64,000 nucleotides of DNA from Limibacterium fermenti (lineage in GTDB: Bacteria; Bacteroidota; Bacteroidia; Bacteroidales; Dysgonomonadaceae), in contig NZ_CP159486.1 of assembly GCF_041902845.1 (NCBI RefSeq), positions 3,658,001 through 3,722,000 of the forward strand. The letters are read 5' to 3'. Shown one piece after another: positions 8,317-16,957 of the stretch (positions are counted from its first letter, which is position 1; each line of letters begins with the position of its first letter). The position numbers and the translations under genes are program-made. The notes below the pieces were generated by a model that was not told the origin of the DNA, searched no databases, and saw only the letters and a list, made by a program, of their open reading frames with translations.

Positions 8317-9228
8317 CTACATCTGCCGGCCGTATTTGCGTTTCTTCTTTTTCTTCGGATACCGGTGCGTGTATGCCTGATCTTCATTATACCCGCTTCC
8401 GGGTTGGATGTTCAACAGGTCGCCTAATGCCGATCCGATGGATTCTATGGTTGTAGAGACAGAGGCGGATTGTGCCTGATTTTGGTGTATGGATTGCCGT
8501 GCATTCAAGTTTAACTGATAGTCAATTTTTGAATAGCTGAACATCCTGTCCACTTTTGAACCGTTGAACGTATAGTCTCCCTTTCTAAACCGTACTCCCT
8601 CCCTTACTCCCGTGTTGCCTTTCTCCTTGAACTCCGTTTTAATTCCTGCTCTGTCAAGTTCCCGTACCAACTGTTTCCAGTCCTTGCATTTGGGAACGGA
8701 TGCTCTAAGGGCTTCGTATATCTCGTATCTGGACTTGTCGGGTTCTTTCAGGCGGTGCTGCTTCACGTTCTCCTTGCCGGTGGAGTAGTACAATCCGTAC
8801 TTGTGCGTCAGTTCCTTGCAGATCTTCTCGCTCCGGTAACGGTCGTTACTGTCGGAAATGGTCTTGCCGTTATTGTCAACTCTGTTGAACACTAAATGGA
8901 TATGCGGGTGTTCCCTGTCGAAATGCCTGGCAATGATATATTGCGTGTCGGTGATACCCATGCGTTTCATATAATCATGTGCAATCTTTACCATGACCTT
9001 GTTAGTTAGCTTCGCCTTGTCATGTGCAGAAAAATCGAGGGAGATATGCCCGACCGGTTTCGATACCCTGCCGTTCATCCCTGCCTGCGTTACAAAACTG
9101 TCGATGACGGAAGACAGGTTTTTCAACCGTAACCCGTCGGCATCGAGTATTTGGGTTTCTTTCTTTTCATCGGTAATGTATTTCACCACACCTTTGAAAG
9201 AACTGCCCTTTGTGATCTTAGCCATCAT
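8317..9228 (-). CDS. Relaxase / mobilisation nuclease (MobP-type)
   Basis: A 303-residue relaxase that nicks one DNA strand at oriT and stays covalently bound during conjugative transfer. The signature is the metal-binding triad HPHIHLVFNRV (HxH plus Asn, ~residues 109-119). The N-terminal GSSFKGVVKYITD is typical of the catalytic Tyr-containing region of Bacteroidota relaxases; Tyr19 in VKYI is the likely nucleophile. The C-terminus is basic (PKKKKKRKYGRQM). It overlaps the mobC gene by 11 bases. There are no transfer-apparatus genes in the window, so the island is mobilisable with helper functions, not self-transmissible. Confidence 0.9.
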   Translation of the reverse strand: MMAKITKGSSFKGVVKYITDEKKETQILDADGLRLKNLSSVIDSFVTQAGMNGRVSKPVGHISLDFSAHDKAKLTNKVMVKIAHDYMKRMGITDTQYIIARHFDREHPHIHLVFNRVDNNGKTISDSNDRYRSEKICKELTHKYGLYYSTGKENVKQHRLKEPDKSRYEIYEALRASVPKCKDWKQLVRELDRAGIKTEFKEKGNTGVREGVRFRKGDYTFNGSKVDRMFSYSKIDYQLNLNARQSIHQNQAQSASVSTTIESIGSALGDLLNIQPGSGYNEDQAYTHRYPKKKKKRKYGRQM

Positions 9229-9571
9229 TCCGTATATCTTCTATCACGTTATCGATCATGCCGGCCAGATTGAGGTATTCGCTCCTTGCCTTGGTATATC
9301 CCGCTTCATTTGCCCTGCGTGCAATCTGGTTCAGGTTGTTCCCCATCCCCGCCAGCTTGCGGATATGGTCATTCAGTTCGGGTGTCAACCGCGGACGGAC
9401 TACACTCCCCGATATAGACTGCCGGATAAATTCGCTGCGGGTAATTCCCGCCGAATTGGCTTTTGTTTTGAGCGAAAGGTATTCCCTCGTGTCCAGTTTC
9501 ACGCTGACCGTGTACCTGCGTTTTTCTCCCAATTTCTTGGCAGGTCGTCCTCCTCTTTTTATCGTATTCAT
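9218..9571 (-). CDS. MobC-like relaxosome accessory protein
   Basis: A 117-residue protein in which a basic N-terminus (KRGGRPAKKLGEKRRY) leads into a ribbon-helix-helix-like segment (VSVKLDTREYLSLKTKAN), followed by RLTPELNDHIRKLAGMGNNL. The GNNLNQIARRAN motif is characteristic of MobC proteins, which bind oriT and help the relaxase open the DNA. It overlaps the relaxase start, so the two are translationally coupled. A candidate oriT with nested inverted repeats lies immediately upstream (9626-9685). Confidence 0.85.
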   Translation of the reverse strand: MNTIKRGGRPAKKLGEKRRYTVSVKLDTREYLSLKTKANSAGITRSEFIRQSISGSVVRPRLTPELNDHIRKLAGMGNNLNQIARRANEAGYTKARSEYLNLAGMIDNVIEDIRNDG

Positions 9572-9625
9572 ACTTTTAATTTTTTATCATTATTTTCATT
9601 CCAGACCAGCGGGATTCCTTCTCCC

Positions 9626-9685
9626 TTTTTGGGGGAGCAAGTGGGTTTTGGTACTACCAAAACATAAACTTGCTACTCCCAAAAA
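9626..9685. other. Candidate oriT with nested inverted repeats
   Basis: Outer arms at 9626-9642 and 9668-9685 are near-complementary (TTTTTGGG...AGCAAGT against ACTTGCT...CCCAAAAA). Nested inside is a perfect 9-bp inverted repeat with a single-base centre, GTTTTGGTA-C-TACCAAAAC (9645-9663). It lies 55 bases upstream of the mobC start, where oriT sites of mobilisable elements usually are. The nick site cannot be placed from sequence alone. Confidence 0.55.
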
Positions 9686-9712
9686 ACACAATGTTCCCCA
9701 TTTTTTGCAGCA

Positions 9713-10654
9713 TTAAATCCCCAGTCCTTTTTTTCGCTTTTGGATTGGCTTCTTAGGGGCTTGGTGGAGTTTTAAATGTGCCCCTGCACACAAATATTCA
9801 TTCAAATCCTTGTACCCTGAATAGTGGTGTGAGGAATCACGCACACGATAACCCAGTTCCTTTTGCAGTTCCCTGAAAACGGTCATCCCTGCCTTGTCAT
9901 TGTCAAGGAAACAATACGTTTGTCCGTAGTCCGCCAATAGTGGCAATGCTTTTTGCAGGTTTGCCGTGGAGTTGAGTATGATATTGTCGTGCCAGTTGGA
10001 ACTTGGATATTCCGGATTGAGTTGGTGCCGTATGGTGAGCAGGGAAAGATAGTCCATAAAGCCTTCGAAAAGAAAACAGGTTTCCTTTCTATCGTCCTGC
10101 CGGATGTGGGTGATGTCCTTGGGCGCTATGCAGCCTTTAAAGGACGGGTTACGTATTTCATACCCTCCGGCATCGTTGGAGAAACCGATTGCAAAGTACT
10201 CCCGTCCCCCGGTTTGATAATGTACCTCCCGGCAATGTTCCCTTGCGATGGTTAAATCAATCTTTCGGCTTTGCAGGTATTCCAACAATCCGGGATGTTC
10301 CAGCGGTTTTTCTTCTATCAGGGTGATCCCGTTATTCTTTTCAGGATTACGGTGAAAGGAAAAAGATTGTTGTTCTTCTTTCACGGGCATGAATGAAAAG
10401 TTTCTCAATTTCTCAATTGCTTCAATGAACGGGCATTTGTTCATTTTCATGACCAAATCAATAATACTGCCACCTTCACCACTTCCGAAATCGCACCATA
10501 GGTTCCGGTTGTAATCGACTTTGAAACTCGGCGTGCGTTCGTCACGCAACGGGCTTCTGTACATCCCGTAACCGGAATATTCCTTTGCGGGATAAATTCC
10601 ATGACTGCTCAGGTAATCCCAGATGGATATGGTTTTTATATTGTCTGCTTGCAT
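9713..10654 (-). CDS. Mobile-element DNA primase (CHC2/Toprim)
   Basis: A 313-residue primase of the kind carried by Bacteroidota mobilisable elements. The N-terminal ~90 residues resemble the CHC2 zinc-binding domain (MYRSPLRDERTPSFKVD, LWCDFGSGEGGSIIDLV), although the usual cysteine set is largely lost. The later part is Toprim-like (ETCFLFEGFMDYLSL for the Glu motif, YCFLDNDKAGM for the DxD-like motif). It would make primers for copying the transferred strand or the excised circle. It is read upstream of the mob genes and follows a 200-base spacer rich in TTGTTG repeats. Confidence 0.85.
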   Translation of the reverse strand: MQADNIKTISIWDYLSSHGIYPAKEYSGYGMYRSPLRDERTPSFKVDYNRNLWCDFGSGEGGSIIDLVMKMNKCPFIEAIEKLRNFSFMPVKEEQQSFSFHRNPEKNNGITLIEEKPLEHPGLLEYLQSRKIDLTIAREHCREVHYQTGGREYFAIGFSNDAGGYEIRNPSFKGCIAPKDITHIRQDDRKETCFLFEGFMDYLSLLTIRHQLNPEYPSSNWHDNIILNSTANLQKALPLLADYGQTYCFLDNDKAGMTVFRELQKELGYRVRDSSHHYSGYKDLNEYLCAGAHLKLHQAPKKPIQKRKKGLGI

Positions 10655-10665
10655 ATTTCTATTTT

Positions 10666-10806
10666 TTGTTGATTTGTTGTAGGGTTAGGATATTGTACAG
10701 TATTCCAATGAATTATAACTTCAACATATACACAACAAACGACGTCTTCGTTGTTGATGGTTACCGACAATTTCGATTTTGTTGTATGATTGTTGTGGCT
10801 TTGTTG
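10666..10806. repeat. TTGTTG iteron-like repeats, possible replication origin
   Basis: Seven TTGTTG hexamers lie in 141 bases: 10666, 10674, 10733 (reverse), 10751, 10779, 10790 and 10801. The last three are spaced exactly 11 bp, one helical turn. The cluster lies between the primase gene and the helicase gene of the element, a natural place for an iteron-type origin. An operator for autoregulation is an alternative. Confidence 0.4.
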
Positions 10807-10855
10807 CTATTATGTTCTTTTTGATTGTTAGCTAATTAGCGATAAGAAGAAAACA

Positions 10856-12046
10856 TTACAACAGGATTTTATCCACCAAATTTTTCTCTATCTCCAAATA
10901 CCGTCCTTTTCTTTTCATTGGATGTATCTCCCCGTCAAAACCAACCCAATAAAAAGTATAGTCGCTGTTACGGTCAGAACGAAGTCCCCAACTATCTTTC
11001 AAAATGCTTCGGATTTGAGAAATATCCGTTTTCAGTCCGGCATTCCGCATAATATCCAAAAAGTCTTTCGGACAACAATGAAATGTGTTTAGTTCGAGGC
11101 GTTCCATAACTTCGGCACAATAGGAAGCCATTTCAATCTCAACTTTACTCGAATTATACTTCTTGATTTTATTCAAGGCGGGGGTTTCCAGTAATGACGG
11201 TTTGAACCACATGCGGGATTCGTTTTGTGTAGATAGTCTCCGGTTCATAAGAAAATGCAGGAAACAGGGAATTTCTTTTGTCATCAACTCTCTTAAAGAA
11301 GTTATATCTTTTTCAACCGGTTTGACTTTGCGAACCCAAAAACGAATTTCTTCTTTCGGAATAATAATCGGATTCTTTTCGTTATTGGAACAAAGAACGA
11401 ATTTGGCAAAGAATTCAATCTCCCGTCGGTCTTTTCCCTTGGCCTCGATTTTATAGTCACCTGCGGTTGATAAGTTTTTTATCTTTTCGGTATCTTCCAT
11501 CTTATTCAGAAGGAGTTCATCGACCAGAACCAACAAGCGGTTTGCCCAATCGGCATTGAACTGGCTTTTGAAATCTTCATTCGTATTGAATGTGGCATTC
11601 TTTCCGAAAATTATTTTCAAAAATCGCAGGAACGTTGTTTTGCCTGTTTCCCTTTCATTGGAAACCAGTAAAAGAATGGGAAGCATCTGTGTTGGCCGGG
11701 TATACAAAAGTTGAATATAGTCCAGCCCCAACTCTATCTGTTCTTCAAAAATATGTTCCAAAAATAGCCGGATATAAGGAAAATCACCTTCACAAGGCAT
11801 ATGATTGATAGGCTCGTATTGGTTTAGAAATGTACCACAAACCTGTTGGTAATTTATATGGCTCGGGATAATGCAAAAGCCATCATATTTTTCAATCTCG
11901 GGAAGATTATTCTTTCCATAATCTTGCCTAAGGGCCTCATAACTCCAGAGGATTTTCTCTTCAATAAAATCGCCACTGATCAGCGGACGACGAACAATTT
12001 TATACAAGGTTGTCCCGACACGGATATATTTTTCTTTATTTTCCAT
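10856..12046 (-). CDS. DUF5906-like SF3-type helicase of the mobile element
   Basis: A 396-residue ATPase resembling the helicase half of virus/plasmid primase-helicases. Walker A is SNERETGKTTFLRFL, Walker B is RLLVLVDELLL, and the sensor region is FAKFVLCSNNEKNP. The C-terminal ~130 residues probably bind DNA. It likely unwinds the element for replication with the primase. The start at 12046 is preferred over an in-frame ATG at 12085 because a strong GAAAGGAG lies just upstream of it. It overlaps the stop of the HTH gene by 11 bases, so translation is coupled. There is no transmembrane segment or signal peptide. Confidence 0.8.
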   Translation of the reverse strand: MENKEKYIRVGTTLYKIVRRPLISGDFIEEKILWSYEALRQDYGKNNLPEIEKYDGFCIIPSHINYQQVCGTFLNQYEPINHMPCEGDFPYIRLFLEHIFEEQIELGLDYIQLLYTRPTQMLPILLLVSNERETGKTTFLRFLKIIFGKNATFNTNEDFKSQFNADWANRLLVLVDELLLNKMEDTEKIKNLSTAGDYKIEAKGKDRREIEFFAKFVLCSNNEKNPIIIPKEEIRFWVRKVKPVEKDITSLRELMTKEIPCFLHFLMNRRLSTQNESRMWFKPSLLETPALNKIKKYNSSKVEIEMASYCAEVMERLELNTFHCCPKDFLDIMRNAGLKTDISQIRSILKDSWGLRSDRNSDYTFYWVGFDGEIHPMKRKGRYLEIEKNLVDKILL

Positions 12047-12341
12047 GACATACTCCTTTCCTGCCGGTGCGTATTGCTTCGACATCTACAGATTTATACC
12101 GCTTTCGTCCTCCAAATGGGAATGATTTGATGTAACCTGTTTTCTCCCAACTCCACAAAGTAGAAGAATCAATTTTAAGAATAGATAAAACCTCTTTACG
12201 GCTTAGGAATTCTTCGGATGGGGGGTCTTTGGGTACGGACTTAAGACTGCCCGCCATCTCTCTAAAGATTTCCCGCAGATCTTCCAGTTTGAGTGTTACA
12301 CTCACATTCGCCCCGGAATTCAATAAATCACGATAGTTCAT
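12036..12341 (-). CDS. Excisionase-like helix-turn-helix protein
   Basis: A 101-residue DNA-binding protein. The segment FLSRKEVLSILKIDSSTLWSW followed by GGRKRYKSVDVEAI is the MerR/excisionase-type winged HTH found in the first gene of many Bacteroidota mobilisable elements. The N-terminal ~40 residues form a separate helical part. It is expected to act in excision or as a regulator of the replication genes it overlaps (11-base overlap with the helicase gene). The HTH is clear; the exact role is inferred. Confidence 0.75.
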   Translation of the reverse strand: MNYRDLLNSGANVSVTLKLEDLREIFREMAGSLKSVPKDPPSEEFLSRKEVLSILKIDSSTLWSWEKTGYIKSFPFGGRKRYKSVDVEAIRTGRKGVCHGK

Positions 12342-12483
12342 AATCGGAAATTTTTATAGTTATACAATAATTTGCTTCCGGACTCAATTGAATCCGGGGC
12401 AAATAAAAAGAGAGATATTTAAGAGATTCAAATCACTTGGAATCTCTCGAAAATCTCTCCATTATCTCCGAAAATGAATGTTT

Positions 12484-13236
12484 TTACTTATTGTGTTCCG
12501 CTAAATATTTGGGAATATCGTCAATATTGGGTATGATATGTTTCTTGGTTTGATAGTCGTGAAGTTTGCCTTTTACATAGGAATATTCAAGATCTTGCAA
12601 ATCGATGAAAACTTGCTGAAGCCACGGAACGACATCTTGTTTCTTATGGTCGAAATAATGCGCCATGTTCCAACCGAAATGAAACATATCGGGATTTTTT
12701 AACTTATTGGGTTTGATCGGGATGAGATTATCGGGTAAAGGCTCTTCTCTTGCATAATACTCGATGTACTTATCGAGCCGTAATAATTCGTCGTCCGTTA
12801 TATAAGGAGCCATCGCTACATGCGAATATTCAATAAAAAGATTGATTTTGGCATTTTGTTTTTCTATATGGCGCTTTTCAGCGTCTTTTCTTATTTCTTC
12901 TATGGATTGCTCCGGCATTTTTCCTTTTTGACTACACCTTGTTCCGTCAAACGTTGTTTCATTGGAAACATTATCATCTGTGATTGTTGAAGGCGTGTTC
13001 TTTTTATTCGGCAGTTTTTTCATAATCCACGGGACAATAACATGAGACAATGTTGCCAGGATAATCAGATACGCAATAACGCACATACCAAGGATAATCA
13101 CAAAGGTCAAATTTGCCGTACCTGTATCAATTCCTTTTTCAAGGACAATCAATCTGCCTACCATCGCTATTGTCAAACCGACAATAGAAACTATCAATAG
13201 TAGAATGATATGGCTATTGATTTTACGATAATCCAT
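12484..13236 (-). CDS. Two-TM hypothetical protein of the mobile island
   Basis: A 250-residue protein with two N-terminal transmembrane segments (~residues 8-30 and ~43-70) and a soluble C-terminal domain of ~160 residues (IDDIPKYLAEHNK at the end). I do not recognise a family. It starts 10 bases after the AlbA_2 gene and is followed by a 140-base spacer, so it is probably co-transcribed with that regulator. A cell-envelope or exclusion role is possible but unsupported. Confidence 0.55.
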   Translation of the reverse strand: MDYRKINSHIILLLIVSIVGLTIAMVGRLIVLEKGIDTGTANLTFVIILGMCVIAYLIILATLSHVIVPWIMKKLPNKKNTPSTITDDNVSNETTFDGTRCSQKGKMPEQSIEEIRKDAEKRHIEKQNAKINLFIEYSHVAMAPYITDDELLRLDKYIEYYAREEPLPDNLIPIKPNKLKNPDMFHFGWNMAHYFDHKKQDVVPWLQQVFIDLQDLEYSYVKGKLHDYQTKKHIIPNIDDIPKYLAEHNK

Positions 13237-13246
13237 GACTGTAGAA

Positions 13247-14881
13247 TTATTTTATTTTCCAGTAACCACCTCTATCTCCGCCAATACGTTCAATAATACC
13301 TTTATTTTTAAGCGAATCAATATCCCGAGCAACGGTAGCTGTACTTATTCCTAAATTTTGAGCTATTGTTTTCCGTGATACAGAATTATCTTTCTTTATT
13401 AATAAAAGAATTTTAGTTTCTCGGGAGGTTAAGTTTTCTGTATCATTTTCTGTATCACGACCTGTATCATCTGTATCATTTTCTGTATCAGAACCGACCT
13501 TTTCTGCTTCATTGTCTTCTCCGACATTTCTCCGATGCTTCTCCGACACATCTCCGACACTTTCAGGCTTATTATCTATACCAATTTCTGTACCATCTGC
13601 TTCATTTTCTGCTTCACCTCTAATCTTTTCTGCTCCATTTTCTGCACCACTTTTTGCCTCATCTGCACCACTTACTTTTCCTTCCGGTTTAGGATCGGCA
13701 CTCATCACAGTTACCTTGAATGTGGTAATATCTTTAAAATCAAATATGGCCAAGCCGTTTTTGTTTGCGTCAAGCTGTTCCTGTACCATACTTATTCCCC
13801 TGTTGAAACGGTTTACATATCCAAGAACTTTCATCGCTTCAGCAATAACAGGATTGCGATAATCATTTACATGCGGGAAATTTTCCGGTTGTACTTTACC
13901 ATAAAGTCCACCCGGATTATCCATCACAATCCGGTCGGAATATTCATAAAATCGGGCCGGAGCATTCGTCTCATACGTACGGTGCATGATGAGATTCATA
14001 GCCAACTCTCTTATTGCTTCATACGGATAATTGATTTTCATTTCTTCCCGCAAAACCGTGACGAATACCGGACGTTGCTTCTGAATTGTATATTTGATGA
14101 AGTAGTCTATCTCCTTTAATATCGTGATAAGGTTTCCCGAAAACTGTCTTTCATTTATCACTTTAGAGGTTATACTTTTTCCGGCAAATTCGACATACTG
14201 TATATACGCACCAAAAAGAATATGCGATGGATCTTTTCCAATGAGTAGGATGCCGGCAACTGTCGGGCAGTCTTGTGCCGGATCAAACAACTTTAAGGAT
14301 GCCAATTGTTGCTTAATCCCCCGTTTATCTCCTTTTAATATGTTAGCGCTTACCATTTTGGGTAGATATTCAGATTTGAATAGATCCAGATCCAAATCAT
14401 CAATGGTGGTATGCAAACACGGAGTAGTATCGAATGTTTGTGATTTTACTTCGCTTTTTTCACGAAGAATTCTTAATTCTTCGTCATTTGCTTCCCCCCG
14501 TCTCGGTCCGATACGGATATACACCGTTCCTTTATATTTCACGGGAGTATTCTTGCTCGGTTTTACTTCGACAACGGCGATATCGCCATCAGGAAATGAA
14601 AACTTTTCGACCATCAATGCCGGTTGAGGCAATATGTTTCCATCAGAACGTAATCCGGCCAAATTTCTTAACAGCTCATCCGTCACCTTTAACCCGTTCA
14701 ATGAACCGTCATCGTAGGCTCCGATAATGAGATAACCCGGAAGTCGTTTGTTGGGCAGGTCATTTGCAAAGGCACAAACAGCCCTTGCAAATTTATCGGT
14801 ATCTTTTGTTGATATTGTTCTTTCTACACGTTCGTTTTCAATATCTTTCAATAGAGCCTTTATTTCATCTTTTGTAATCAT
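13247..14881 (-). CDS. AlbA_2/Schlafen-type regulator with HATPase_c_4 and C-terminal HTH
   Basis: A 544-residue protein often labelled RecG-like but without helicase motifs. Residues ~1-140 form the AlbA_2 (Schlafen-type) domain (CAFANDLPNKRLPGYLIIGA, KGTVYIRIGPRRGEA). Residues ~270-400 resemble HATPase_c_4 (ELAMNLIMHRTYE, DNPGGLYGKV, RFNRGISMVQEQL). Residues ~480-544 are a winged HTH (SVSRKTIAQNLGISTATVARD). Between ~400 and 475 lies a degenerate acidic repeat (TENDTDD, TENDTEN), an obvious variable-length linker. Such proteins are common on mobile elements, and regulation or defence has been suggested. It is followed by the 2-TM gene in the same transcript. Confidence 0.8.
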   Translation of the reverse strand: MITKDEIKALLKDIENERVERTISTKDTDKFARAVCAFANDLPNKRLPGYLIIGAYDDGSLNGLKVTDELLRNLAGLRSDGNILPQPALMVEKFSFPDGDIAVVEVKPSKNTPVKYKGTVYIRIGPRRGEANDEELRILREKSEVKSQTFDTTPCLHTTIDDLDLDLFKSEYLPKMVSANILKGDKRGIKQQLASLKLFDPAQDCPTVAGILLIGKDPSHILFGAYIQYVEFAGKSITSKVINERQFSGNLITILKEIDYFIKYTIQKQRPVFVTVLREEMKINYPYEAIRELAMNLIMHRTYETNAPARFYEYSDRIVMDNPGGLYGKVQPENFPHVNDYRNPVIAEAMKVLGYVNRFNRGISMVQEQLDANKNGLAIFDFKDITTFKVTVMSADPKPEGKVSGADEAKSGAENGAEKIRGEAENEADGTEIGIDNKPESVGDVSEKHRRNVGEDNEAEKVGSDTENDTDDTGRDTENDTENLTSRETKILLLIKKDNSVSRKTIAQNLGISTATVARDIDSLKNKGIIERIGGDRGGYWKIK

Positions 14882-14915
14882 ATTATGCCCTGAAGTTTAA
14901 CACAAATATACTGAT

Positions 14916-16319
14916 TTATTCCAACATCCCTATTAATTCTTTTTTCATGTCGTCATCAATAGTCCGGTATCGTGCAAAAACTTTACTACCCTCTTTATGG
15001 CCACTTAAAGCTCCTACCAGATTCGGATCTTTGACTTTTTTATAGATATTCCCAATGAAACTGCGTCTCGCCATGTGAGAGGAAGCCACCTCGTATAAAG
15101 GTTTTTGAATTTCCTCACGGGTTTGTTGGTCAAGAACCGTAACCATACGGTCAAGTCCGGCTCTCTTAAAGGCTTCTTTTATTTTGCGATTATAGTCCTG
15201 CTCCGTATTGAATGGAAAAAGACTTCCTCTTTCATAATCCTGATACTTGGTTATTAGTCGTTTGGCTGTATCATTTAACGGTACACGAACTGTTATCGCC
15301 CTGTCCTCTTTTGTTTTTCTCGGAATATATTCAATAGCACCATCGATAATACTTTTATAAGTCATTTTATACAAATCACTGACCCGACAGCCTATTAAAC
15401 ATTGAAAAACAAAAATATCACGCTGGGTTTCCAATTCTTTGTTATCGGACAAATCAGTTTCCAAAAGCCTATTCCGCTCCCTATTAGTAATATATATGGG
15501 TGTCCCGTAAACGATTTCTCCTATAGTAAAATGTTTGAACGGATTATTGGATGTATACCCGTTATCATTTGCCCAAATAATGAAACTGCGGAAGCGGAGC
15601 ATCATGTCTGCGACTGAATTTTGTCCACGAGGCTTAGGCATACCTTTAGGAATTTCATTACCGTTCTCATCCAGCCGAGGTGGACGTTTTCTTTTTGGTG
15701 TTTTAACCGCTACTTTAGTCGAATATGGAATCTCTTCGTAAATATCAGGGTATTTCAGGAACGCATCTTTTTCGTTACCAAGAAAGTCCTCAATCTGGTG
15801 TAACATATCTACTGATAAGTTGGCGAATGACATCTTAAATCCTCTATGTCCTTCTTTTTTCTTGAATAACTCAAAACGGCGTAAACTTCGCATTATTACT
15901 TTGAAATTTTTTTGGCGTGCTACGGATAATTTGTGAGTGGAAAGATATTTTCCCATCACATCAAAGAAGGATTCTTCAGTTGGAGCAACAGATTTGCGAG
16001 TAGGCTTATGAAACTTCTTTATTTGTTTTTCAATGAAAGATCTATCTATTGTACTCTTGTCCTCGCTTGTGTTTATTATATTTTCGAGATAATCGGTCAG
16101 AGCTTTGAGTTTAGAGCGTTTTTCAAGTAATAGCTCTCTTTCTTCTCCCTGTATTAAAGGAATATTTATGTCATTCTTCTTTCCCCAACGCTTGCGGTCG
16201 ACCCAAATTCCGGAACCTGCACGAATACGAACATCACGGGATACATATAATCGCAGATTTATTTCGGATTCACCTGCATTATTGATGATTTTTCCAAGAT
16301 AAAAATTAGTCTGTGCCAT
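14916..16319 (-). CDS. Tyrosine site-specific recombinase (element integrase)
   Basis: A 467-residue integrase of the Bacteroidota tyrosine-recombinase type. The N-terminal arm-binding domain is MAQTNFYLGKIINN...; a SAM-like core-binding domain covers ~residues 110-260. The catalytic domain shows CLIGCRVSDLYKM (Arg I), HMARRSF (HxxR), LSGHKEGSKVFARY (the final catalytic Tyr). It would integrate and excise the island. The start at 16319 is chosen because the conserved domain begins there; an upstream in-frame ATG at 16436 adds 39 residues unlike the family. Its position at the right end of the island, pointing inward, is usual. Confidence 0.88.
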   Translation of the reverse strand: MAQTNFYLGKIINNAGESEINLRLYVSRDVRIRAGSGIWVDRKRWGKKNDINIPLIQGEERELLLEKRSKLKALTDYLENIINTSEDKSTIDRSFIEKQIKKFHKPTRKSVAPTEESFFDVMGKYLSTHKLSVARQKNFKVIMRSLRRFELFKKKEGHRGFKMSFANLSVDMLHQIEDFLGNEKDAFLKYPDIYEEIPYSTKVAVKTPKRKRPPRLDENGNEIPKGMPKPRGQNSVADMMLRFRSFIIWANDNGYTSNNPFKHFTIGEIVYGTPIYITNRERNRLLETDLSDNKELETQRDIFVFQCLIGCRVSDLYKMTYKSIIDGAIEYIPRKTKEDRAITVRVPLNDTAKRLITKYQDYERGSLFPFNTEQDYNRKIKEAFKRAGLDRMVTVLDQQTREEIQKPLYEVASSHMARRSFIGNIYKKVKDPNLVGALSGHKEGSKVFARYRTIDDDMKKELIGMLE

Positions 16320-16729
16320 CGTCGAAAATTTTATTTCTTCAAAGGTACTGATTTTATGTATAATTACATCACCTCCGTGTCCGCAATTTGTCCGCATTTT
16401 TGGAAAAGTACTCAAATAGCATCCAAACACAATCAATCAGATTCAATCGTTAAACACTATATATCAAATAAATACCGTTATTTTTCAATCTTATGTGTTT
16501 CCCTTATTTTGGGATTGTCAAAACCGGCTCTGGGTACTTTAAAGCCCCTATTTTCAAATGAAAATAAGGGCTTTATATTTTAACAAAGGACAAAATAGAA
16601 ACAACCGGTATTCATTAACATTTGCAGTTCTAGTATTAAGCGTTCGTAAACCCTACCCTTCGCCTAAACATGAAACGTTATCCGCCAGGTAAGCGATAGC
16701 GAACCGTCAAAAAAAATCAGGAGGGAAAT
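16320..16729. other. Integrase upstream region and probable right end of the island
   Basis: About 410 bases with no supportable gene. It contains the integrase leader, a strong terminator-type hairpin (16541-16574) and then sequence leading into decayed genes. The attachment site should be here, but no repeat matching the other end of the element could be found by eye; the left end may lie outside the window. Confidence 0.4.
16541..16574. terminator. Bidirectional intrinsic terminator
   Basis: Arms of 16 bases with one mismatch (AAAGCCCCTATTTTCA and TGAAAATAAGGGCTTT) around a 2-base loop, with A/T-rich flanks on both sides. It could insulate the island from the chromosome in both directions. 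Confidence 0.7.
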
Positions 16730-16930
16730 GTGTACGAAACAGTAAAAGCACAATTGGAAAAAGCACAGATAAATTTCAATGTGCATGATGCGCTTACTAT
16801 TTTAGAAAGCGTAAAACAGGAAGGGGTTTGGGCAACACGAGTATCATTCGCTTATTCAGTTTTCGAAAATAAAATCTATTACGTATTGAATAGCAATTTT
16901 AGCCATATATTAGCATATCAATTCCCATAA
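16730..16930 (+). pseudogene. Probable C-terminal remnant of a linear amide C-N hydrolase
   Basis: A 66-codon open stretch beginning at a GTG after AGGAGGG. The tail VWATRVSFAYSVFENKIYYVLNSN resembles the last strands of choloylglycine hydrolase/penicillin-acylase-type proteins, which are normally over 300 residues, with a catalytic N-terminal Cys that is absent here. Its neighbours are also broken genes, so a decayed fragment is more likely than a real small gene. Family assignment is tentative. Confidence 0.35.
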
Positions 16931-16957
16931 AATGCATCAAATGGGGTTTCTCTACAT

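Noticed and set aside
12036..12085. Helicase start at 12085 (13 residues longer)
   Set aside because: The ATG at 12046 has a strong GAAAGGAG just upstream, while the longer start lacks one.
1..16600. Prophage
   Set aside because: There are no capsid, terminase, tail or lysis genes; relaxase, MobC, primase and integrase mark a mobilisable element instead.
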